Shown here: piece after piece, positions 12,954-23,746 of the stretch
Layout of the letters: every line of letters begins with the position of its first letter
Position numbering within the stretch: the stretch's first letter is position 1
From: Cryptococcus deneoformans JEC21
Taxonomy: Eukaryota; Basidiomycota; Tremellomycetes; Tremellales; Cryptococcaceae
DNA length: 64,000 nt
Reading direction: 5' to 3'
NCBI RefSeq assembly: GCF_000091045.1
Contig: NC_006670.1
Coordinates: 367,501-431,500 of the forward strand
Program-made: the position numbers and the translations under genes
Notes under the pieces: generated by a model
What the model was told of the DNA's origin: nothing
What the model saw: the letters and a program-made list of their open reading frames with translations, nothing else
Database searches by the model: none

Positions 12954-13483
12954 GCTCACCATCTCTGCTTTTATGTGTGTGTTCCTAGTGTTTCAAGGAC
13001 AGTTATTATCCATACCGAACGGACATTTCCAAACCAAAGGCTGCCATGTACGTAGTTCAGTAGTATAATACGCTTTGCTTTTCTTTTTCTTTTTTTCCTT
13101 CCTGGAATCTTTGGACACTCGCGATGAGAAGAAAAATAGCGTCATGAAACGATGAATTACGCATTGTTGTTGGTCTGACCATACATGTGTTGTGACGCAA
13201 CCATAAAAGTTCAACTACGTGATTAGATGATCGTTGTCCCGATCCAACCTCCTCGAGAACCAGAGAATCGAGATCCGGAGACCCCAAACCGTTGCACGGT
13301 GATGTTCCGGATCTGAGGAAGACAACTGTAATTATTGTACTCTCTGCTTATTTGGAAGTGAAGAAATGAAGTGATGCAAAACCCAAGTGGTCGCGAAATA
13401 GCCTCTGACAGAGAAACATTCCAGCGCTTCCGGACGTGCTCTCCATTTCATCACCAAGCATCGTTCCACAACTGAAAACAAGA
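12954..13483. promoter_or_regulatory. Intergenic region between protease and WW/FF genes
   Basis: 530 bp with no supported gene. The stretch around 13078-13105 is very T-rich (CTTTTCTTTTTCTTTTTTTCC). Most likely the protease 3' flank and the promoter of the downstream gene. Confidence 0.4.
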
Positions 13484-15009
13484 ATGTCCGGTGATCCTCC
13501 TGGACCTCCTCCGGGAAGACCTCCAGTCGCCAATGTGCCATACATCCCTCAACCAGGTGCACCTGCTGCCCCGTCGTTCCGCCCACCTGCTGCTCCGGGA
13601 TTCGGCTTTCCTCCAGGTCCATCTCCGGGGATGCCCTTCAGTGTCGGAGGGTTCCCGCATCCCCTCCTTCCACCTGGATGGTCCGAACATAGAGGTAGGT
13701 CCTATTGATCTTTATTCCGAGTAAGAGTGGAGGGTGAATGAAAGTGCTGACGCATGTAAGCATAGCCCCGGATGGCATAACGCCTTATTACTATAACGCT
13801 CAAACTCGCGAATCGACATACATCCGCCCCACTTTCCCTCCCTTCCCTCTCGGGACCACTCCACCCACTGGGTCTCCAGTTCATGGCGCAGTTACCCCAG
13901 GCGGAACGGGAGCTGGTGAGGAAAAGACGAAGAAGAAGAAGAAGGAAAAGCCCAAGGACAAGGTGCCGATCCCCGGTACTGGCTGGATGCGAATCACGAC
14001 AACTGAAGGGAATGTGTTTTACTTTGAAAAGGAGAACAAAAGATCGGAATGGACTGTTCCAGATGAGATCAAGGAAGCTGTAACTCAACTGGAGGAGGAG
14101 GAGAGGAAGAAAAAGAAGGAAAAAGATAAAGTGGAGCAAGAGAGGCTTGAGCAGAAGAGGATTGAAAAGCTGAAAGAGCTGGAGAGGATCAGGGCGGAGA
14201 TAGATGCTGAGAGGAGGAAGAAGGAAGAGGCAGAAAAGGAGAGAAAGAGGAAACAGGGGGAGGGTGGCGAAGATGATGCACCGGAGGAGAAGAAGGCCAG
14301 GGTGGGCGACCAAGAGCAAGTGGAGGAGGACGTGGTTGGCCCAGAGGGCGAAGACGACAAAGAGGCCTGGATGAAGGCTGTTGCCGCCGAGTTCGCCGAG
14401 AAGGATGCTCAAACCAAAAAGGATTTGGAAGAGCAAGATGAAAAGACTAAAAAGGAAGAGGCCGAAGCCGCAAAAAAGGTCTTTGCCGTCCCTGAAAAGG
14501 TCAACTTTTCTGTCGAAGAAGGACGTGCATTGTTCAAGGCTTTGCTCATTGAAAAGGACATCTCGCCGTTTGCCCCCTGGGATCAATCCCTGCCCTTATT
14601 CATCAACGATCCGCGCTACGTGCTTCTCTCATCTACGAAAGACCGACGTGAGGTGTATGAAGAGTACTGCCGTGAAGTTGGTCGGGCCAAACGCCTCAAG
14701 AAGGGTTCTTCCGCGGAAGAGAAGAAGGCAGAGCCAGAGAAGGAATACCAAGCCTTGCTGGATAAGGAAGTGACAAGTACTAGGACGAGATGGGATGACT
14801 TTAGAAAAAAATGGAAGAAGGATAGGAGATTTTATGCTTTTGGCAGAGATGATCACCAGAGGGAAAAGGTATTTAAGCAGCATTTGAGAGATCTTGGCGA
14901 GCGTAAGCACAGTAATTGTTTGATCGTTGATAGTGAAATAACTTTTGGATCTGCAGGTAAACGAGCTGCAGCGCAGAAAGCCGAAGAAGACTTCAACTCT
15001 TCTCTGTAA
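13484..15009 (+). CDS. WW/FF-domain nuclear protein (TCERG1/Urn1-like)
   Basis: Exons 13484-13694, 13766-14902 and 14957-15009 (466 aa). The protein starts with a Pro/Gly-rich leader, then a WW domain (LPPGWSEHRAP to ESTYIRP, residues ~64-95) and a second WW-like module (GTGWMRITTTEGNVFYFEK). A long Lys/Glu-rich charged helix follows, and then two FF-type modules, one from about ALFKALLIEKDISPFAPW and one containing RTRWDDFRKKWKKDRRF. This order of WW, charged linker and FF is that of TCERG1/CA150 and yeast Urn1, which couple the RNA polymerase II C-terminal domain to splicing and elongation. Nuclear action is inferred. The last intron (14903-14956) is 54 nt and lacks an in-frame stop, so retention would only add 18 residues. 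Confidence 0.82.
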
Positions 15010-15456
15010 GGGACGAGGGTAGGAGGAAGAGTACGTAAGAGGAAGGCGGGAGGAAGAGTAGGAGGACCGTGCGGGCAGGCGTTAGGGAGGAGAGAGGTCC
15101 AAGCGGAGGGTGCAGGGAAAGTGTGAGGAAGATGAGTCAGCTCGTAGAGCTGAAGAAGATATAAAAGGCGTAGCCTTAGAGTAGATGAATGCATTGGGCT
15201 TTAGGACTACCTGGAAAACGTTGAGGCAGCCTCGGGATCAAAAACTATCCACAACGTCGGGTTTGACAGATTAAAAAATCAAAAGATCAACTTTGCAGTA
15301 CATGATGAGATGCATTTAATAGTACAGAAATACAGAAATCACATATGGGTACTCTCCGAGCAAACCGTGAGACGTGGTATCGTTCTCCAGAAACCAAAAA
15401 ATTATAAAATTATAAAAGTTTTCTGCTTTATCCAAATCTATCCAAACAAACCCTGA
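15010..15456. other. Convergent 3' flanks of the WW/FF and NIP45-like genes
   Basis: 447 bp between two stop codons facing each other. It is purine-rich on the + strand just after 15009 and A/T-rich from about 15240 to 15430. No gene seen; expected to hold both 3' UTRs and polyadenylation sites. Confidence 0.45.
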
Positions 15457-17042
15457 TTAGAGTATTCTGACTTCAAGCATATCACCATCCTCACAATCCA
15501 TGTCGCCAACAGTCATATCCTTCCCCATCGTCTCACCATCAAACACCAATTCCATTTTATTCGCGTCATCCTTTGGTCTATCGATTTTTTTGCAGTAGAA
15601 CCGGAGGACAGTGTGTGCTGTCACAGTCTTTGCGACCTTCATCCTCGCCTCTTTACCATCCGCACCCCTGACCACAAGCTTGATCGAATCTTCCGCTACT
15701 GCAGGGGAGTCGCTGTTGGCGCGGGCGAGATTTTGGGTGTAAGGATTTGAAGGAGGTTCGACGACAAGGGGTGCGAGGCCGGCGTATAGTTGAGAAGCGC
15801 CGACGGATTGGGGTTGAGATTTGGATTTGGAAGCCGCAGAGACCTCAGCATGGGCTTGGGGGATAAGTTGAGGGGATGGTGAGCGATCAAAGTCGAGGTC
15901 AAAGTTTTCGATCCGTCTAAGTCGTTCGGCTTCAAGTCGGTCCCAGTAAGACTTTTCGTAGCCCTCTGATAGATAAATACCATTTGCAAACGTTAGCGAC
16001 GACGATACAGGGTGAAGAGAGAAGAATGACGGACTCATTTCCACAGAGGATCCTCCGAGGATACCAAGTTGTCGTGCTGTATCTCGAGAATAAACTCGTT
16101 TCCCTTCATAGATCAAGATGATATCGTCGGGAGCCCTTTGGAGCTTATCGCCCATCACTTCCAAAGCTCTGAACATTGTTTCTTCCTGCATCCCGGAAAG
16201 AAAGAAAGTCCCAAAAGTCAGCTCACTGTTTGTGATGTTTTCTGGGAATACACATGACTTACTCGGCGAAGTTTCAAAGTTGTAGGCCGTTCGTACATTC
16301 TAACGGCGGCAGCGGGTGCATTAGCTTTCTTAACAGGGTCCAACTCCATCTTGACGACTATATCGACGACTTCTTCCTTTTGCGGTGATGATGCGACTGG
16401 AGATATAGCTTGAGGTTCGAGATCGTCATCATCTAACAAGTCTAAAGCAGACCCTCCTCCATACATCCGCCTGTCTGTAGGTTAGCATAGGACCAACGGC
16501 AGTCAAGAATCCGAAAGACTTGCTGGACTAGTTCTCGAAGTTCTTGATTCTTCTTTTCAGATATGACCGGTGGAGGCGTGAGCTCTACTCTTCTTCTTTC
16601 CTTCTTTTTGCCACCTCCGTCCTCTGCAGCAGTGGTCGTGAACCTGTTTCGGGTCAGTCTATTTTCAGTGACAAAGCTCAGCGCTCAAGACATGAAAGAC
16701 TTGCAAAGAAGTACTCCGTTCCCGATCCCGTGTTTCAGTACTTGCTCGTGCAACACTGCTTCTCTTCCTCTCTCTTCTCTGCTCGTTGGTTTGCCTGGCC
16801 CATTCCGGCAGCTTTGACTGGGGCTTTCTTGAATTTAAGCGCTTCTTCTTCTTGCGCCCGCTGCCTTCGGGGTCTTCTTCCGAGTCTGAGGGTGCGGGAG
16901 ACGGAGAACGAATCGGAGGCGGCGCTGCGAGAAGTGTTCAGCCAGAGTCTCCGCGCAGACGGTACGTACTGGTCGCCTTGAGATTTGGCTTGCGCTTTGA
17001 GATGAAAAAGTCTGTTGAGCTGTCCGAGTCCGAGTCTGGCAT
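15457..17042 (-). CDS. NIP45/Rad60/Esc2-type protein with tandem SUMO-like domains
   Basis: Six exons on the minus strand: 17042-16970, 16924-16705, 16643-16524, 16470-16263, 16185-16035 and 15965-15457 (426 aa). The N-terminus is acidic (MPDSDSDSSTDFF), followed by SDSEEDPEGSGRKKKKR and an Arg-rich region. A first ubiquitin-like fold spans ERPTTLKLRR to LGILGGSSVEM, and a second, C-terminal SUMO-like domain begins at IKLVVRGADGKEARMKV and ends LEVRIL, without a processing diGly. This is the RENi-family architecture (Rad60, Esc2, NIP45) that acts with SUMO in genome stability. Introns 2 (16644-16704) and 3 (16471-16523) only join in frame with GC donors, and both begin GCAAGTCTTTC. Intron 5 (69 nt) has no in-frame stop. 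A 71-bp promoter is shared with the divergent gene. Confidence 0.82.
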
Positions 17043-17113
17043 TGTGCGTGGAGGAAAGAGAGATGAAGAGCGACATATTTTGGCGCGGCTCGAGTTTGCT
17101 TCTGCACTGCACG
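17043..17113. promoter_or_regulatory. 71-bp divergent promoter between NIP45-like and glutaredoxin-like genes
   Basis: The two start codons (17042 minus, 17114 plus) are separated by only 71 bp. Both 5' UTRs and the core promoters must fit here or overlap the opposing coding sequences. GC-rich, with no obvious TATA box. Confidence 0.6.
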
Positions 17114-17519
17114 ATGCCCCGGCTCCCCCTCCCGCTGCCCCGTCTCACGCTCTACACCGGCGGCAAGGAGTGCTCTCTCTGCGAGGTGGGTCCGCAGCCG
17201 GCGAGTAGAGTACAGCGTAGAGTACAGCTCACAGCCACAGGTCGCAAAGCAGCAGCTCGCTCTCCTCAGAAAGACACACCCGTTCGACCTCACACTCTTC
17301 AACATCCGCGCACCACCGCAAGGCGTAGACCCGCGCGAGGCAAAAAAGTGGAGGAGACTCTACCAGTACGATATCCCTGTTCTCCACCTGGAGGACAAGC
17401 GGGTTCAGAAGCACAGGATCGACAACGGAAAACTCGCAAAGGTGCTCGAGGAATGGAGGGAGCAAAAGCTGAAGGAGCTGGAGGAGACGAGCGAGACGGT
17501 CGGGGAAAGCAAGCAGTAG
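17114..17519 (+). CDS. Glutaredoxin-like protein (DUF836 family)
   Basis: Exons 17114-17185 and 17241-17519 (116 aa). The chain begins with a short strand followed by the redox motif TLYTGGKECSLCE, with Cys20 and Cys23 as a CxxC pair; the intron falls directly after this motif. The rest (KTHPFDLTLFNI, then YDIPVLHLEDKRV with the cis-Pro of a thioredoxin fold) fits the DUF836/glutaredoxin-like family typified by yeast YDR286C and human C5orf63. It probably acts as a small thiol-disulfide protein; localisation and partner are unknown, and no clear presequence is seen. The stop is 98 bp before the next start codon on the same strand, so the two genes are very tightly packed. Confidence 0.85.
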
Positions 17520-17617
17520 AGCATCATCAAGTCAAGAAGAGGTTTGAAGCCTATCGCTCAGTGTTACGCTTTCCGTCCCTGCAGATTACCCAAGATACTA
17601 CTCCTACATGCAATCAG

Positions 17618-19024
17618 ATGCCTCCAGACCCACCGTGGCGTACACCTCTCGGCCGAACTTTTTTCCACCTCCCTTCTCCCGTTGGAGAGTATACCCAGCA
17701 CGAAAGCAACAAGGCAGAAGGGGAGTCTGCAAAAGGCTCCAGCTACACCGATATCCTAAAAAGAACGTTTAAAGACTTTAGCGATGTGTCTGTAGGATCC
17801 GACGTAGAAATTGTCCATCTGCACCGGCAGTACCCTCCAAAGGCATCGGCAGCAGCAGAGGAGGAATTGGAAGAAGGGGAACTGGAGCAAGATGACTGGA
17901 CTGTCGATATCGAGCCGATGAGGGGCTATGTGGAAGACGATTCCAACTCTATCATCTTTGATGACGACGATGATGGCGAACCTCCCAATGAGCCTGCTGA
18001 TCTACCATCCTTCCATGGGCAAGTCATACATGTCCTTCCCTTTACTCGCAATTCGTGACTGACTAGTATAATATATATAGCGAATGCTGGAACTGCCTCC
18101 AACAAGGCCACTCTCTAACTCATTGCCCATACCCGCGTAACCACCTCCAGATCAACCACTCTCGAGAACTGTTCTTTTACGCGAGGGACAACCTACCCCC
18201 TCCACGGACTGAGCGGTACCTCCACGATTATTTGAACATGCGAGTGACAGTACAGGAGAAAGAACGGCGTTTGGAATTGCTGGGGAAATTCCGGCCGGGG
18301 AAAATTGGGAAAGAGCTGGATCACGCTGCTAGGATGCTAGTCGATGATTCGGATTCGGGTGAGATGCTGGTCGATGAGATCCAATGGGATAAGCGCGAAT
18401 ATGAATGGATTCAGAATATCGCCAAATGGGGTTATCCTCCCGGTTGGACAACTGCTTTGAGTATGCCTTTTCTTTCCCCTTTCTTCTCTCCAAACACCTA
18501 TCACGTATACCGCTCGCATCGTCCGTCACGAGCTGACGGAGAAATATACAGACCCGATAGAATTCCTGAAAGACCGGATATCTTCACTTGAGGCATACGA
18601 TACGGCTTACAGGCTTACACCCGAACCTGGAGAAGAGCTTGTCATTTTTGGTGCTGATGATGATGAGGATGATGAAGGATCAAGTATGCGTGATGTCACG
18701 CTTGGCAATGCCGACGAGCGGGAAAAAAGTAAAGAAGAAGGGGACGATGGGAGTGAGATGAGCATTGTCTCTGATTCCCCTTCCCCCTCTTCCTTGCCTC
18801 TGTCGCCAGCATCATCCCGGTCACCCCCAACACCATCAGATATTCCGCCTCCGCCATCCCCGCCCCCTGACTTACCGCCTCCGCCCCCACCACCTCCATG
18901 TGATCTACCACCGCCTCCTCCTCCTAATCGATGGGCAGACTACCACACAGACATGTTTGCCTCTTCCCGACTTGTGGTATATGATGAAACTCGACCATTC
19001 GTCCTTGGGACATACGCCCGTTAG
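17618..19024 (+). CDS. ZCCHC8-like zinc-knuckle / PSP-domain protein
   Basis: Exons 17618-18018, 18081-18460 and 18552-19024 (417 aa). After an acidic N-terminal region (DDDDDGEPPNEPADLP) comes a CCHC zinc knuckle, ECWNCLQQGHSLTHCPYPRN (C-x2-C-x4-H-x4-C), and then a PSP domain with EYEWIQNIAKWGYPPGW. The C-terminal third is acidic and then proline-rich. Zinc knuckle followed by PSP is the layout of ZCCHC8, the scaffold of the human nuclear exosome targeting (NEXT) complex, so a role in nuclear RNA decay is inferred. The first intron (18019-18080) requires a GC donor, GCAAGT, preceded by GG; a GT donor four bases on would put the zinc knuckle out of frame. Confidence 0.82.
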
Positions 19025-19256
19025 GAACCCTTTCCTTTTCATAAAACCAACTTTGACCGTAAACTCATGGTCTTCTTGCTATCACATCTTAACTAGACAC
19101 AGTGTAAAAGGGCCTGAGGCACAAAACAATAGCATAACGACATGTACAACCTTTGCCATCTTGTCATTCTATCCTCTTCTTTTTGTGTGCCCAACTGTAA
19201 CTTCAGCCCCTTTTTTGACGTCGGCTTCTAATGTATACTGTTCGCTACATAACTCT

Positions 19257-21125
<1,869 letters not shown>

Positions 21126-21424
21126 GGCGAGTGTGAGTTCTCATGTAGATAAAGGTGAGCTGGTTTGTTGTTCTTATTTTTATATCTGCAGCCGTCCCGA
21201 CGATGGCGGTATCGGCGGCTTCTTTGCTCAGTAAGCAAAGTGGAGGCGGCTCATGATGACATAAGTAATAAACTGGAGATGTGCCTGGGCAAAGTACTAC
21301 AGCGACTTTTGCCACGGCAAAACTTTAGAACTGCCGCTTGGTTATATTACATGCTACAAGCCATTCGCAAACTACAACAGCACGTATCACATGTCACACT
21401 ACTTGGTCCTCCCATCTTTATGCG

Positions 21425-23078
21425 CTACGGCATTCGAGGACAGAGTAATTCCTTCCCATACTTCCATGCTTCGTTAAGGTCACTCATCGTCGCCCTAGGC
21501 AAATCTTCGTGCCCAATACGTGTATCACGAGCGTCAAATAAGCGGTTCCCATTACTGATGAACCTCTGTTTGCGCTTCCTAGACAATTCCCTCCATTTCA
21601 TATCACCGTTCCTATCTTCATCTTCCGCCTTGTCCACCTCCACTTCCAGAGCTTGGCACCACAAGGCCACAACCAGACCCTCTGCATCCGCCTCACATAC
21701 TTCAACAAGCATCATGGCCACATCCCAAAAGGTTTCCAAAAGGTAAAAATCGGCAGTATGTATGAAAAGCCATACGGCGTCTAGCAGACCGAGGTTGTCG
21801 TGTACGATTTGCGTATAGTTGTTGGATCTGTCATTCCGAGGAAGGTTGGACTTAAAGTCCCGAAGAATGATAATGACACCCCGGAAAAAGGCCTTATACA
21901 AGTACTCGTCCAGCTCGACCTCGGCAGTTGGAGGAGGTAAACCGACAATCTCGAACAATCGGCAGCAGTGATCAAGGACACCCAATGACTCCCCGCATAG
22001 CATCTGCTCGTCGACAAACTTTGCAGAGATATTGACGAACGTCTCAGAAATGCGTGATTTTGTCTTTTTGTCGAGAAGTGTTTCAAGGAACTGATTAGAG
22101 CCGAAAAGGCCCCATCAGCATTTACTCAGGCAAAGTCTGTCTGTAATGGAGCCTACTCACACCCAATGTCATTGTCAGTGATGTGCGAAATATGAGGTTT
22201 TTCATCGGGGGGGTTTTTACTTCACCATCAGTTTTGTTGTCAAGAGTCTTTGAATTTGGCGCATCGACCTTGTCATTTTCATTTTCCTCCACATCATCCC
22301 ACTCTGGTGCACTGGCTGCGACTGGCCTAGGCTGTAAAGGCGCTCCAGCATAATACTCAATATGCTCTTCTCTCTGGGAAGACCAACTCGATGCAGCCGG
22401 ACTGTTTATAACATTCAAACTCCCCATAAATGGATCTATTGTCCCATGGGAGACAGAATTTGAAGCTTCTCTTCCCATAGGACCGGGTCGAACGATGGAT
22501 CTCTGTGCGAGAGGAGATGAGGGGGCGGAACCTCCAGATTGGTCCGGATAAAGTCTCCGGTGTGGTGAGCTGGGCATTTGTGCACTGGGACTCTGGATGA
22601 TAGCTATACTAGACTCGGCGTAAGGCGCAAATGGGGGATCAAGAGAATCAATAAAACTGTCTTCTTCGTCCGACAGATCCGAGCCGGGAGAATGAGGCCT
22701 ATGATCAGCGGGATTGTAGTCTCTGGATGTACGGCGCTGAGGACTCGGAGTTGAAGGCCGTGAGGGCGAGTAAGAGGCCAGAGCGTCGAAAGAAGAGGCC
22801 AAAGGAAATTGTCTTTCCGGACCTTGACTTGTCGAAAATTCGACGTGAAGTGGTAAATCGTCCTCATCGTCGTCGAAGTCGAGGTGCAGTGATTCAGCAA
22901 CTAAAGTTGAGATGTGACGGACCGGAGAAATCTGAGAACCAAGTGGTGGGGGTGAGCGAGGCCGGTTACGAGGAGAGTGGGATCGGGGCGGGGTATGAGG
23001 CGAGGTACGGCTCGCGATCGGCAAAGAGCTAAATTGAACGGTAGGCGTGCGAGATCGGTCAGGTAGTGGTTCGTCCAT
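21425..23078 (-). CDS. Unknown protein: disordered SP-rich half plus helical C-terminal half
   Basis: Exons 23078-22161 and 22090-21425 (527 aa), joined in phase 0 across a 70-nt intron with a GTGAGT donor. Residues 1-300 are low-complexity and rich in Ser, Pro and Arg with many SP/TP sites (SRTPTVQ, PRSHSPRNRPRSPPP), which suggests regulation by proline-directed kinases. An acidic patch (HLDFDDDEDDLPLHVEF) lies near residue 65. The C-terminal ~220 residues look folded and helical (FLETLLDKKTKSRISETF, YLYKAFFRGVIIILRDF, LGLLDAVWLFIHTADFYLL, FWDVAMMLVEVCEADAEGL). I do not recognise the family. No signal peptide or clear membrane anchor was seen. The start is 668 bp from the CRZ1 stop codon. 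Confidence 0.75.
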
Positions 23079-23746
23079 GTTACTTTACGAGGTGAGTTGC
23101 AGAGTTCCTGACTGTAGCTGAGTGTCCGGGCCAAGTTGGCCTTTGGAGCATGGCTTATGAAAGAATGAAGAGAAAGAGCTACTTTTGAGGAAGATGGCAT
23201 GTGTCAACAACAACAAAAGCAAGTGCCAGATGATTCGCACCAGCAGAGAATCTAGTACTAGTGAACGTTGGATGACAGGAGATCCGTGCGTCAAAAAAAC
23301 GGTCGCGTCGGTTTTATCGCCAACTCCGTCGTCCTTTTCTGGGATAGAAGTCAATCAGCACTTGAGTCCTTCATCCGCATATTCTAGCAAGATGAAGGGA
23401 CTCTGTACCTTCGCAAGTCCATCTACCAATAACCCAGAGTCATTAGCACATGAATGTGAAAGAAGATGGTGGTTCGCAACGTAAGGAGCGAATGAGCTCA
23501 GTTCACCCCATTCGTATCTAGTGTTAATTATACGCGCATATGCATGATGACGCCAAAAAAGAACGTCGATTCGTTCTAATCAAAAAGCAGCTTTTTGGTA
23601 CATAGAGTCTTGTTATTGGTACAGTAAATCTAGATAAACAAAAGCTAAAGATCACAACGTCTTGTATCCTGGCGACCATACGAATGGCAAGAAAGGAAAT
23701 GTCCAATTTTATTCTCAATCCACAGCGCGCTATGACTCTCGGGCGA
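23079..23746. promoter_or_regulatory. Intergenic region between CRZ1 and the unknown SP-rich gene
   Basis: 668 bp between two minus-strand genes. Holds the CRZ1 3' flank and the promoter of the downstream gene. No convincing coding sequence; the short frames on both strands lack domains. Confidence 0.4.

Noticed and set aside
13702..14586. 294-codon minus-strand frame rich in Leu and Phe
   Set aside because: It is the complement of the Lys/Glu-rich helix of the WW/FF protein, where lysine and glutamate codons read as Leu and Phe on the other strand.
16735..16924. Apparent frameshift in NIP45-like exon 2
   Set aside because: I first miscounted a run of G on the + strand at 16820-16823 (four, not five). 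Recounting leaves an uninterrupted frame.
17015..18058. Single 347-codon frame covering two plus-strand genes
   Set aside because: It crosses the glutaredoxin-like gene out of frame and only in its last 147 codons matches the ZCCHC8-like first exon. The two genes read better separately.
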